In this document: piece by piece, positions 1 to 7,998 of the stretch
How positions within the stretch are numbered: position 1 is the stretch's first letter
Layout of the letters: every line of letters begins with the position of its first letter
NCBI RefSeq assembly: GCF_051131155.1
Contig: NZ_CP159508.1
Span: 3,410,001 to 3,474,000, forward strand
DNA from: Pseudanabaena minima
GTDB lineage: Bacteria; Cyanobacteriota; Cyanobacteriia; Pseudanabaenales; Pseudanabaenaceae
Direction: 5' to 3'
Length of the DNA: 64,000 nt
Notes under the pieces: generated by a model
What the model was told of the DNA's origin: nothing
The model's input: the letters and a program-made list of their open reading frames with translations, nothing else
Databases searched by the model: none
Made by a program: the position numbers and the translations under genes

Positions 1-21
1 CCATGCCTTAGGAAGATGAAG

Positions 22-50
22 AAAAAGGGTTCGCGAAGCGAACCCTTTTT
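22..50 (-). terminator. hairpin terminator after pyk
   Basis: Perfect 13-bp arms (22-34 and 38-50) with a GAA loop. The outer part of the stem is A5/T5, so on the minus strand it ends in a T-run. It lies just after the pyk stop codon. Confidence 0.8.
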
Positions 51-55
51 AGGGC

Positions 56-1483
56 TTATAGAATATGTATTTTCAGGAAGTTAGTTCCTCCCTGTATGCC
101 CATCGGGATACCACCAATAATCAAAATGCGATCGCCTTTAGCCGCAATATTTCGCCCCAATAAACAAGACTCTACCTGTTGCAGCACCATCTCGAATGAA
201 CTCACCTCTTCATCTACTAGCAAAGGCTTTACACCCCAAACTAAGTTCAACCGATGATAAACATTAATGTTGGGAGTGATGGCAATAATCGGAGTTTTGA
301 GACGTTCCTTCGATGCAAGAATTGCGGTATAACCAGTAGCTGTGAAGGCAACAATACAACGAAAATCAATCACATCAGAAATTACATGCAGGGCTTCACT
401 AATGGCATGAACTTCATCGGTTCTGGATGCAGGATAGTTGGTGAAAACAGCGTCTTTCTCGACTTCCGCCGCGATTCTGGTCATCATTTCCACTGATTGC
501 ACAGGATAATCGCCCACTGCCGACTCGCCTGAGAGCATCACTGCGTCAGTGCCATCCATAATTGCGTTGGCGACATCGCTCGCCTCGGCTCTAGTGGGAC
601 GTGGATTCTGAATCATGCTCTCTAACATTTGGGTAGCCGTGATGACAGGAATACCCCTTTCATTACAGCGTTGAATGATCTGCTTTTGGATCATCGGAAC
701 TCTTTCTGGGGGCATTTCCACGCCTAAATCACCTCTCGCCACCATAATCCCATCGACAACAGCAAGAATTTCTTCCAGATTGGCGATCGCCTGAGGCTTT
801 TCGATTTTGGCAATAATCGATACTGACTTTCCATATTCAGTAATCAGTTCTTTGAGTAGTTTTACATCGGCTGCTTGCCTCACAAAGCTGAGTGAAATCC
901 AGTCCACGCCTTGTTCTAAGCCAAAGGCAAGATCTTGCCGATCCTTATCAGTCATTGATGGCAACCGTAAATTCAAACTAGGAAAGTTTACGCCCTTATG
1001 ACTAGTGAGTATTCCACCTTTGACCACTTCACAATGGACAGCATTACCAGATATTCCACTGACGATCAGTTCAAAGATGCCATCAGCTAATAGAATCTGT
1101 GTGCCAATGGTTGCCTCTTCAGCAATATAGGCATAATCAATGGCGATCGCATCGGCATAAACTGACTCGGATTGCTGAAACTGATCGATTGGTACGAGCG
1201 TGATAAATTTGCCCTCAATTAGCTTAATTCCTGTATCAGGTAAAGTTCCAACCCGAATTTTGGGCCCCTGTAAATCTTGCAAAATCGTAATCGGAATATC
1301 TAACTCTTCTGATACTTCACGGATCATGGTGATGGTTTGGGCATGATCGGCATAACTACCGTGGGAAAAGTTCAGCCTTGCCACTCTGACACCCATCTCT
1401 ACCATCTTGCGGAAGACTTGAGGCGATCGGCTTGCAGGTCCAATGGTGGCAACGATCTTGGTCAAATGTTGAGGAATTGACAT
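56..1483 (-). CDS. pyk: pyruvate kinase
   Basis: Catalyses phosphoenolpyruvate + ADP to pyruvate + ATP, the last step of glycolysis, in the cytosol. About 475 aa, the usual length for bacterial PykF/PykA. N-terminal barrel start 'TKIVATIGPASRSP', substrate/metal motifs 'RLNFSHG', 'IIAKIEKPQAI' (catalytic Lys region), 'MVARGDLGVE' and 'TATQMLESM' are all present, followed by a C-terminal regulatory domain. There is no extra C-terminal PEP-utiliser (phosphohistidine) domain. A TTG three codons upstream is possible, but ATG at 1483 fits the conserved N-terminus. It is transcribed alone, with its own terminator downstream. Confidence 0.96.
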   Translation of the reverse strand: MSIPQHLTKIVATIGPASRSPQVFRKMVEMGVRVARLNFSHGSYADHAQTITMIREVSEELDIPITILQDLQGPKIRVGTLPDTGIKLIEGKFITLVPIDQFQQSESVYADAIAIDYAYIAEEATIGTQILLADGIFELIVSGISGNAVHCEVVKGGILTSHKGVNFPSLNLRLPSMTDKDRQDLAFGLEQGVDWISLSFVRQAADVKLLKELITEYGKSVSIIAKIEKPQAIANLEEILAVVDGIMVARGDLGVEMPPERVPMIQKQIIQRCNERGIPVITATQMLESMIQNPRPTRAEASDVANAIMDGTDAVMLSGESAVGDYPVQSVEMMTRIAAEVEKDAVFTNYPASRTDEVHAISEALHVISDVIDFRCIVAFTATGYTAILASKERLKTPIIAITPNINVYHRLNLVWGVKPLLVDEEVSSFEMVLQQVESCLLGRNIAAKGDRILIIGGIPMGIQGGTNFLKIHIL

Positions 1484-1580
1484 ACAACTCAAGGGTTAGA
1501 AATTTCTACGCTTCCCAATCTAGCTCTAGTTCTCTTTAATCGAAAGGCGAAATTGAACATATAGCGCTTTTCTTCGTTTA

Positions 1581-1635
1581 ATCTGCATAAAAAAGGGTTG
1601 AAGTACTTCGTACTTCAACCCTTTTTTATGCAGAT
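1581..1635. repeat. 25-bp-arm perfect palindrome between ycf48 and pyk
   Basis: Arms 1581-1605 and 1611-1635 are perfect reverse complements, with loop CTTCG. It lies downstream of ycf48 on the minus strand and could terminate that transcript, but it sits beyond the inserted element at 1645-1809. On either strand no long T-run follows; the stem itself carries A6/T6. Confidence 0.75.
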
Positions 1636-1644
1636 TGTTATTTA

Positions 1645-1809
1645 CTGATGTTACGTGGAACTCGGACATGAATTTCGTGCTACTAGTACATCAGGGCAAC
1701 CACGGGGGGATTGCCCCTACCTAAATAATTTAAATTTTTTGTAGGGGCTGTGCCCCCGTGCCAGCCCTAATCTTCCACTATTACAGGAAGCCCTTCCACG
1801 TAACATCAG
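1645..1809. mobile_element. MITE-like element, family 1, copy A
   Basis: 165 bp with perfect 16-bp terminal inverted repeats, CTGATGTTACGTGGAA at 1645-1660 and its complement at 1794-1809. It is flanked by a perfect 7-bp direct repeat TTATTTA (1638-1644 and 1810-1816). The interior holds an inverted GC-rich repeat (GGGCAACCACGGGGG... / ...CCCCCGTGCCAGCCC). No open reading frame of note, so non-autonomous. The TAA stop codon of ycf48 (1814-1816) lies inside the right-hand target duplication. Other copies: 7816-7977, 8452-8613, 60390-60553. Confidence 0.85.
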
Positions 1810-1813
1810 TTAT

Positions 1814-2815
1814 TTAATCTGGGGAATAGGCTAGTAATGTGCCATTCTGTCCGACGACAAAACCGCGATCACTAGAGAAGAAGTAAATCTTGTAGAGGTT
1901 AGCGCCTGCATTAGCTGCCGACTCATCACGCTTCCAAGTCTTGCCACCATCTTCACTATGGAGCAAGCGTGAACTACCGCCAGAGATCCAAACATTATTC
2001 TCATCTTGATAGGCAAGATCCAGCAGTCCAAAGCCACCACCTTCTTTAGGAGTTTGCTTTTTCTCCCATGTATCAAATTCACCAACTTCACTAAATTGGA
2101 CTTGTCCACCACGGTTCAGCATCCAGAGGCGATTGTCAGGGGTATAGCCCATGTTCTGTACACGGCGAGAGCTATTACGATTGTGTTGAATCCAAGTCAT
2201 GTCTCCTGGTTGCCATGTAGAATAAAAGTTACCATTTGCTGATATGGCAACATAACGACCATCTTCACTGCGATTGAGGTTACGGGCATTACCAACGGCT
2301 TGAGTAACTAAGGCTCTCCAGTTTTGCCCAGCATCTTGAGTGCTATAGATTGCGCCTAGATCGGTGACCATTTCCGCAGAGTTGCTACCTTGAGCAACGA
2401 TCGCAAAGGGATCACCGGGGAGCTTTGAGCTAAGTCCAATGCGTGACCAAGATTTGCCGCTATCAGTGGTATGTAGCAAGAGTGCTGGCTGTCCTGTAAT
2501 CCAACCTTCATTACCAGAGAAACTGATCGATGAGAAACGATAAATACTATCGCCAAGATCAAGTTTGCGCTCTTCCCATGTGTTGCCGCCATCGGTAGAT
2601 TCGAGTAACGTCGCTTCAGTGCCAACTAGCCAGCCATGATTTGGGTCATATTTATCAAACCATAGATCAAGGGGGGTAATTGCCACGGGGAGATCGACTT
2701 TGTGCCAGCTACCAGTACTTGCCAAGGCGCTAGGGATATTACCAAATAATGTTAGGCAAATGAGCAATACACAGATCGCAAAGGAGCTAAGGAAGCGTTT
2801 TATGCTTTTTTTCAT
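1814..2815 (-). CDS. ycf48: photosystem II assembly factor Ycf48 (HCF136)
   Basis: 333 aa. Hydrophobic N-terminal signal segment (about residues 8-33, 'FAICVLLICLTLF', then 'SALAS') for export to the lumen/periplasm, followed by a seven-bladed propeller with repeated BNR-like motifs ('DGGNTWEERK', 'DSGKSWSRIG', 'DAGQNWRALV', 'DGGKTWKRDE'). Ycf48 binds newly made D1 and chlorophyll-loading factors during PSII reaction-centre assembly (family knowledge). It lies 58 bases downstream of rubA on the same strand, the conserved rubA-ycf48 order. psbEFLJ, which usually follow, are absent; a MITE and pyk follow instead. Confidence 0.95.
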   Translation of the reverse strand: MKKSIKRFLSSFAICVLLICLTLFGNIPSALASTGSWHKVDLPVAITPLDLWFDKYDPNHGWLVGTEATLLESTDGGNTWEERKLDLGDSIYRFSSISFSGNEGWITGQPALLLHTTDSGKSWSRIGLSSKLPGDPFAIVAQGSNSAEMVTDLGAIYSTQDAGQNWRALVTQAVGNARNLNRSEDGRYVAISANGNFYSTWQPGDMTWIQHNRNSSRRVQNMGYTPDNRLWMLNRGGQVQFSEVGEFDTWEKKQTPKEGGGFGLLDLAYQDENNVWISGGSSRLLHSEDGGKTWKRDESAANAGANLYKIYFFSSDRGFVVGQNGTLLAYSPD

Positions 2816-2873
2816 AAAAATTGGGCGAAAATAATTAAGGTTATAATGCTAAATAAAAGTGCTGATGAATAAA

Positions 2874-3263
2874 CTAATCTAGGGCATAGAGACTAATAAA
2901 AAATGCTACTGCTAAGGCTAAAGAGCCAAATATGAGTAGGTTTTTTTGACCTGGGGTGAGGACGTTTACACCAAATCCATAGCCAAGGTTTTCGGTAAAG
3001 CCTGATGGTTTGGCGGCAATGCCAATATCTGAGAAGGCTTTTTTCTTGGTGTTGCAGACGGGGCAACGCCAATCTTCGCTGATGCTCTCAAAGGCTGTGC
3101 CAGCAGGAATATTCCGCTTAGCATCACCGACGGATGGTTCATATATATATCCACATACACCACATTCATGGCGGTGTAGTTCTTCCTCTATAACTGGGGC
3201 AACTACTTCCGCGTTGATTGTTTCTATGTTTTCGGTTTCCGTACTCGTTATTTCGGGTTCCAT
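2874..3263 (-). CDS. rubA: membrane-anchored rubredoxin RubA
   Basis: 129 aa. An acidic N-terminal extension (residues 1-31) precedes the rubredoxin domain, with iron-binding cysteine pairs 'CGVCG' and 'CPVC' and the 'YIYEPSVGD' and 'EDWRCP' signatures. A single C-terminal membrane helix ('LLIFGSLALAVAFFISLYAL') ends the protein. This is the cyanobacterial/plastid RubA type needed for PSII (and in some reports PSI) assembly in the thylakoid membrane. It is first in a probable two-gene operon with ycf48. Confidence 0.95.
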   Translation of the reverse strand: MEPEITSTETENIETINAEVVAPVIEEELHRHECGVCGYIYEPSVGDAKRNIPAGTAFESISEDWRCPVCNTKKKAFSDIGIAAKPSGFTENLGYGFGVNVLTPGQKNLLIFGSLALAVAFFISLYALD

Positions 3264-3443
3264 AATTTTGATCGAGTTGATCGAGATATATGCGATCGCT
3301 TGTTAATTCTGTTACAAATTATTACATCTTTTTGACAGGCTTGCCTAGTTGCCAAAAATCCTACAAGTTGCCTAAAAATAAAACTTAGTTTGAAATCTTA
3401 AAATCCCGTAAAGTTGAGGCTTGTCAAATTTATTCGTCTATAT

Positions 3444-3635
3444 ATGCCAACTGTAGATCAAGAGATTGCTTGTGTTAGGGTTTGTCAGATGCTCTCAAAT
3501 GGCTATCAGCCAATACATATACTTCGCTACAATGCGAATACTAGTGCAGATTTCATTTTGGCTAGCGTAACTGAGAGCTTAGAAGTTTTGATTTTTCCTG
3601 ATGGTCAATGGAGGTCTAATGATGATGAAGCCTAA
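3444..3635 (+). CDS. small cyanobacterial protein, DUF6888-like
   Basis: 63 aa starting 'MPTVDQEIACVRVCQMLSNG' at 3444; an upstream in-frame ATG at 3414 would add ten residues but lacks the conserved look. I recall this as the cyanobacterial family annotated DUF6888 (short proteins with 'CQMLSN.YQPI' and a C-terminal 'IFPDGQWR'), function unknown. It overlaps the next small gene (start 3619) by 17 bases, as these two families commonly do. The pairing looks like a toxin/antitoxin arrangement, but that is inference. Confidence 0.7.
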   Translation: MPTVDQEIACVRVCQMLSNGYQPIHILRYNANTSADFILASVTESLEVLIFPDGQWRSNDDEA

Positions 3636-3805
3636 CTTTAGTAAGATGACTCGCCAAGAATTACGAGCTTACATGTTGGCTAAACGAGAAGATGATGAGG
3701 CGATCGCCTAACGATTAGAAAAAATATGACGATTTCGATAGAGTGATTTGTTTGCTTGAAGAGATCACTACGGATACGAAAAAGCTGTTTATGGGTAAAA
3801 CCTAA
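3619..3805 (+). pseudogene. DUF6887-like small gene, apparently frame-broken
   Basis: ATG at 3619 gives 30 aa ('MMMKPNFSKMTRQELRAYML...') to TAA at 3709-3711. The start 'KPNFSKMTRQELRAY' fits the cyanobacterial family I recall as DUF6887, whose members are longer. Directly after the stop, another frame continues with coding-like sequence: from about 3722 it reads 'KYDDFDRVICLLEEITTDT...' to TAA at 3803-3805. The frames differ by one base at a run of six A (3719-3724). So either a 30-aa protein plus remnant, or one gene damaged by the TAA and a +1 shift. Confidence 0.5.
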
Positions 3806-4004
3806 AAATTAACTTTTGTGGTTTTGGAATCGGCTCTAGAAAATCTATTTTGTCCAGATAGCAAGTTCCTGATATGGTGTTATCTTACTTTTCAGCACAT
3901 AAATTGATCAAAAGTGCAATGGTTGCTATCCTCTATTACCCATGCATATAATGTGCGAGGCTTACTGTAATTAATCAAGAATTCTTATGTAAGGTACTTA
4001 ATTT

Positions 4005-5258
4005 ATGACTAGACGAGCAGATCCTCGTATCGAATTCACTGGAAGCAAGAGACGCTCGGTTCCTCGTATTGAATACCTTAGAGTTAAGAATTATCGTGCA
4101 TTATACGATCTTGAGCTTAAGAATATTACGCCCCTCACAGTCTTCTTAGGACCAAATGGTAGCGGTAAGTCAACTATTTTTGATGTCTTTGCTTTTTTGG
4201 CAGAATGTTTTTCTGAATCTGGATTAAGAAGGGCTATAGATAAATGGGGACGATTTAAAGAACTAAGAACAAGAGATAGTGAGGAGCCAATTGTAATCGA
4301 ACTTAAATATCGCGAACAAATAGATTCTCCTTTAATTACTTATCATTTAGCCATTTCGGAGCAGAACAAATCCCCCTATATTGCTGAAGAATGGCTACAG
4401 TGGAGGAGAGGTCAGAGAGGTGCACCTTTTAAGTTTCTAGATTTCAAAGATGGTGAGGGTAGAGTTATTTCAGGTGATACGCCTGATGAAGATGACGAGC
4501 GCATTAACGAACAACTAGATTCTTCCCAACGCATCGCTGTTAATACATTAGGACAGTTTGCTAAACATCCTCGTGTTTCTGCACTTCGCCGTTTTATAAC
4601 CGGTTGGTATTTATCATATATATCTGCCGACAATACAAGAGGAGTACCTGAAGCAGGGCCACAAGAGAGACTGTCGCTAACAGGAGACAATCTACCCAAT
4701 GTCATTCAATATCTTAAAGAGCAACATCCTGATCGCCTTAACAATATCCTTACCAAACTCTCTAGCCGTATTCCTCGCTTAGAGAAGGTCGATGCCGATT
4801 TGATGCCAGATGGTCGCCTGTTGCTGCAAATTAAAGATGCTCCTTTTGCAGAGCCAATACTTTCCAAATTTGCTTCAGATGGAACATTGAAAATGCTTGC
4901 ATATCTTATTGTCTTATACGATCCCGACCCAGCACAATTAATTGGTATCGAAGAACCCGAAAACCATCTACATCCTAGCCTGTTACTAGAACTTGCGGAG
5001 GAATGTCGGGCGGCTTCTGATTCCAGTCAACTAATGGTGACAACTCATTCACCATTCTTTGTTGATGCCTTGAAACCAGAGGAATTGTGGGTATTATATC
5101 GCAACGAAAAGGGATTTACGCAGGCAAAACGTACTGCGGATATGCAAGGTGTCAAGGAGTTTATTGAACATGGCGCGAAATTGGGTCAGTTATGGATGGA
5201 GGAATATTTTGAGGTCGGTAATCCTTTGATTAATTCAGGTGCACCAAGGCAAAGGTGA
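4005..5258 (+). CDS. AAA family ATPase (OLD/AAA15-like), first gene of a two-gene cassette
   Basis: 417 aa. SMC/RecF-like N-terminus ('LRVKNYRALYDLELKNI'), Walker A 'GPNGSGKST' (49-57), a mid-region of charged helices, then an ABC-type signature region ('LSKFASDGTLKMLAY'), Walker B 'LIGIEEPENHLHP' and a switch histidine 'VTTHSPFFVDAL'. Such ABC ATPases are predicted to sense or act on DNA. It overlaps the DUF4276 gene by four bases (GTGA), indicating translational coupling. In OLD nucleases and in PARIS a similar ATPase works with a TOPRIM partner; a comparable role here is inference. Confidence 0.85.
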   Translation: MTRRADPRIEFTGSKRRSVPRIEYLRVKNYRALYDLELKNITPLTVFLGPNGSGKSTIFDVFAFLAECFSESGLRRAIDKWGRFKELRTRDSEEPIVIELKYREQIDSPLITYHLAISEQNKSPYIAEEWLQWRRGQRGAPFKFLDFKDGEGRVISGDTPDEDDERINEQLDSSQRIAVNTLGQFAKHPRVSALRRFITGWYLSYISADNTRGVPEAGPQERLSLTGDNLPNVIQYLKEQHPDRLNNILTKLSSRIPRLEKVDADLMPDGRLLLQIKDAPFAEPILSKFASDGTLKMLAYLIVLYDPDPAQLIGIEEPENHLHPSLLLELAEECRAASDSSQLMVTTHSPFFVDALKPEELWVLYRNEKGFTQAKRTADMQGVKEFIEHGAKLGQLWMEEYFEVGNPLINSGAPRQR

Positions 5259-5887
5259 GAGAGGATTTAATTTTGCATATAGAATTTCTGACTGAAGAGG
5301 TATCCGCTCAAGCTGTTTTACAGCAGTTGTTACCAAAAATTCAGGGAGAACACATTACATTTGATATTCGTGTTTATAGAGGTAAACCCGACCTTATCAA
5401 AAAACTACCAGAGAGGCTAAAAGGCTATAAATCTTGGATTCCTCCAGAGTGGCGCATAGTTGTTTTAATTGATGAGGATCGTGAAGATTGCCAAAATTTA
5501 AAAGCTAAGTTAGAAGAGATTGCTAAAGATGCAGGCTTTGTCACCAAAACATCGGCTAGACAGGGAGAATCCTTTCAAGTCCTAAATCGTATAGCTGTAG
5601 AGGAATTAGAGGCTTGGTTCTTTGGCGATATATCTGCAATATGTGCTGCTTATCCTAAAATGTCGGCAAGTTTAGGTGCTAAATCTAGCTATCGCGATCC
5701 TGATGCAATTTCAGGTGGTACGGCTGAGGCGTTAGAAAGAGTTTTGCGGAAGGCTGGTTATCACAGTGGAGGATTGGAGAAAGTAAAAGCCGCAAAAGAA
5801 ATCTCTCTACATATGATCCCTGAGCAAAATAACTCAAAAAGTTTTCAGATTTTTCGAGATGGGTTAAAGGCTTTAATTGCCCATTAA
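5255..5887 (+). CDS. DUF4276 family (TOPRIM-like) partner of the AAA ATPase
   Basis: 210 aa, starting at GTG 5255 inside the stop of the ATPase gene (GTGA). Recognised as DUF4276: N-terminal 'IEFLTEEVSAQAVL' (Glu), central 'IVVLIDEDREDCQ' (acidic DxDR-like) and 'VEELEAWFFGD'. These Glu and Asp positions are where a TOPRIM nuclease fold would place metal ligands. DUF4276 proteins are found next to AAA ATPases in many bacteria. Function not established; candidate effector nuclease of a defence cassette. Confidence 0.8.
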   Translation: MREDLILHIEFLTEEVSAQAVLQQLLPKIQGEHITFDIRVYRGKPDLIKKLPERLKGYKSWIPPEWRIVVLIDEDREDCQNLKAKLEEIAKDAGFVTKTSARQGESFQVLNRIAVEELEAWFFGDISAICAAYPKMSASLGAKSSYRDPDAISGGTAEALERVLRKAGYHSGGLEKVKAAKEISLHMIPEQNNSKSFQIFRDGLKALIAH

Positions 5888-6035
5888 CATAGATTGCTCT
5901 GGATCTCTGGTGTTTTTCCGATAAGCTAATAGCAGCATTACCAATTATAAAATCCCTATGAGTCAGTTCGCTTGGGTTATCGGCAAGAATAGTCGCTATG
6001 TCGCTATGACAGCTTGCAGGCTCTGAAGGCTCCAT

Positions 6036-6362
6036 ATGACTAACCCACCACTCCCCCAACCCCAACTCGATCGCACCCCAATCACCTCCGAGCAGTATTT
6101 TGAATACACCCCCGAAAAACTAGAACTATGGAGTGGATTCTATGGTTATGGTGGACAAGACTTAACAGGCTTTTATCTTGGCATCTTGGCAAACATGGGA
6201 CTCCGTGAAGCCGTGCGTCATGTACCAATATCCAAATGGCTAGAAGCAATTCAAGCAGTCGCATTACAAAATCCTAAACTCGATGAAGCAATGCGCGATC
6301 GCCTCAACCGAGGATTAGCAGATTTGCAAGCAGTTGCTGATTCTTTAGAAGCACAAAGTTAA
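6036..6362 (+). CDS. conserved hypothetical protein
   Basis: 108 aa, soluble, no signal or membrane segment. N-terminus is Pro-rich ('MTNPPLPQPQLDRTPIT'), followed by 'EQYFEYTPEKLELWSGFYGYGGQDLTG' and a helical C-terminus. The middle has a faint resemblance to the start of Uma2-type proteins ('EYxPEKLELW.G') but the nuclease residues are absent. Composition and HIP1 use match the neighbours. I do not recognise a function. Confidence 0.7.
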   Translation: MTNPPLPQPQLDRTPITSEQYFEYTPEKLELWSGFYGYGGQDLTGFYLGILANMGLREAVRHVPISKWLEAIQAVALQNPKLDEAMRDRLNRGLADLQAVADSLEAQS

Positions 6363-6430
6363 GCTTCAAGATTTTCTGTAACCTCTGAACTCATGTAGGA
6401 TTGCTGTAGCCACAAATATAGTTAACGAGC

Positions 6431-6937
6431 GTGCAATCTTTTCATCCTATTTCGACCGAATCAGAGCATTTATCTGTAGCCGATCGCATTGAATCTTTTA
6501 AAGCGGGATTTCTCGGCGCGATCGCTAGTGTGTTCGCATTTTTTGCGATCGCCCTATTGCATCACTTTTTGCAGAATTTCCTGCCTGTGCAACTAATCAG
6601 CAGTTTTGAGCTTAGCAGTCCCTTCATATTGCTAATTAAACTAGGCATGATTGGCTTTTCAGGTTTTTTGTTTGCCGTCACCTATCGCTATATCGTGCGG
6701 CGCGATCGCAACTCCCATCTCAAATCAGGCGCAATTTTAGCCTTTGCCTGTATCCGTAGTTTTGGCGCAATTGATCGTGACTTGCCTACACTAACGCTCT
6801 TGCCTTTAGTCCAACTAGCTTTAGTAAGCGCCTTCTTGTTATTGGAAAATGTTGCATGGTTAGCGATCGTCCAAAGTCTCCTCGAAACCTCAATTCAAAA
6901 CAAATGGATCGCTGCTTTTGGCTCAGCAAAGGATTGA
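6431..6937 (+). CDS. cyanobacterial integral membrane protein of unknown function
   Basis: 168 aa from a GTG start at 6431. Four hydrophobic segments (about residues 26-52, 66-88, 100-116 and 122-150) predict a polytopic inner-membrane protein. It ends 7 bases before the ATG of the metal ABC permease, so the two are very likely cotranscribed and may work together. No motif tells its role. Confidence 0.75.
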   Translation: MQSFHPISTESEHLSVADRIESFKAGFLGAIASVFAFFAIALLHHFLQNFLPVQLISSFELSSPFILLIKLGMIGFSGFLFAVTYRYIVRRDRNSHLKSGAILAFACIRSFGAIDRDLPTLTLLPLVQLALVSAFLLLENVAWLAIVQSLLETSIQNKWIAAFGSAKD

Positions 6938-6944
6938 TAAATTT

Positions 6945-7784
6945 ATGGCTATTCAAATCTGGCAATGGATCACCGAGCCACTTGCTCTAGAATTCATGCG
7001 AAATGCCCTGATAGCAGGTGGTTTGGCAGGAATTATTTGTCCAGCGATCGGGTGCTTCTTGATCGTTCAACGGATGGCGTTACTAGGGGATGTGATGACG
7101 CATACGGTGATGCCGGGGATGGCGATCGCCTTTTTTTGGCGAATTGATGTAGCGATCGGCGCATTTATTTCAGGAATTGGTAGTGCCTTTTTAATCGCAT
7201 GGTTGCGATCGCAAACTCGCGTCAAGGTTGATGCAGCGATGGCTTTGACTTCTTCGAGTTTTTTTGCGATCGGGATTTTGTTAATTTCCTTGCTGAAAAT
7301 CAAAATTGATCTGCATGGCTTTTTGTTTGGCGATATTCTCAGCGTTACGCCAACCGATACGATCCGCGCAGGAATTATTACCGTGATTGTGCTGGCGGCG
7401 ATCGCCATGTTTTATAAGCAATTACTTTTTTATACATTTGATCGCATTGGGGCGAAGGCTTTGGGATTGCCTGTTAATCTGATCTATTTAGGGTTAATGG
7501 CAGGTGTAACTTTGACAATTATTGCCAGTATGCAAACGATGGGCGTAGTTTTGGTGGTGTCGCTCTTAGTGGGTCCCGCGATTACCGCCTATCTATTAGT
7601 TAAGGAATTGCATCAGATGATTTTTGTGGGTGCAGGGTTAGGGGTAACGGCAAGTGCGATCGGTTTATATGCCAGTTATTATCTAAATTTACCTTCGGGA
7701 CCTGCGATCGTTTTAGCGGTGCTGTTGTTATTTTTATTGACTTTAGTTTTTAGTCCTAGTCAAGGCTTACTCACAGGCAAATAA
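6945..7784 (+). CDS. metal ABC transporter permease, ZnuB/MntB (ABC-3) family
   Basis: 279 aa from ATG 6945 ('MAIQIWQWITEPL'); an upstream non-ATG start is less likely because it overlaps the previous gene. Eight to nine membrane helices, with the family signatures 'CFLIVQRMALLGDVMTHTVMPG', 'DRIGAKALGLP' and 'MQTMGVVLVVSLLVGPA'. These permeases import Zn2+, Mn2+ or Fe2+ with a periplasmic binding protein and an ATPase, neither of which is nearby, so the metal cannot be assigned. The stop codon lies inside the stem of the following hairpin. Confidence 0.88.
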   Translation: MAIQIWQWITEPLALEFMRNALIAGGLAGIICPAIGCFLIVQRMALLGDVMTHTVMPGMAIAFFWRIDVAIGAFISGIGSAFLIAWLRSQTRVKVDAAMALTSSSFFAIGILLISLLKIKIDLHGFLFGDILSVTPTDTIRAGIITVIVLAAIAMFYKQLLFYTFDRIGAKALGLPVNLIYLGLMAGVTLTIIASMQTMGVVLVVSLLVGPAITAYLLVKELHQMIFVGAGLGVTASAIGLYASYYLNLPSGPAIVLAVLLLFLLTLVFSPSQGLLTGK

Positions 7785-7815
7785 AAAGCGGCGCGATGCG
7801 CCGCTTTTTATTTGC
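7777..7815 (+). terminator. hairpin terminator after the metal permease
   Basis: Perfect 18-bp arms, 7777-7794 and 7798-7815, loop GAT. The left arm includes the last codons and TAA of the permease gene; the right arm contains TTTTT. MITE copy C begins at the next base (7816). Confidence 0.85.
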
Positions 7816-7977
7816 CTGATGTTACACAGAAGAAGTTCCTGCGATGGCGTAAGTCTAGGGCTGGCACGGGGGCGCAGCCCCTACAAAATCTATATTGTTT
7901 GGTAGGGGCAATGCCCCCGTGCTTGCCCTGTCACGCTAGCAGCAACAGATCTCATCTACAATTCCACATGGCATCAG
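7816..7977. mobile_element. MITE-like element, family 1, copy C
   Basis: Begins CTGATGTTACACAGAA and ends TTCCACATGGCATCAG (7962-7977), diverged versions of the 16-bp ends of copy A. It has the same internal GC-rich inverted repeat ('GGGCTGGCACGGGGGC' / 'GCCCCCGTGCTTGCCC'), in the orientation of copy B. The 7-base flanks (TATTTGC and TTTTTGA) match in only 5 of 7 positions, so the target duplication has decayed or differs. Confidence 0.75.
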
Positions 7978-7998
7978 TTTTTGAGGAAAAAGTTTGAT

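Noticed and set aside
22..50. tRNA-like T-arm word GGTTCGC
   Set aside because: It is the stem of the pyk terminator; no acceptor or anticodon arm around it.
5685..6065. Minus-strand frame across the end of the DUF4276 gene
   Set aside because: It overlaps two real plus-strand genes and resembles no family.
7812..7997. Plus-strand frame in MITE copy C
   Set aside because: It is read through the inverted repeats of the element; no transposase features.
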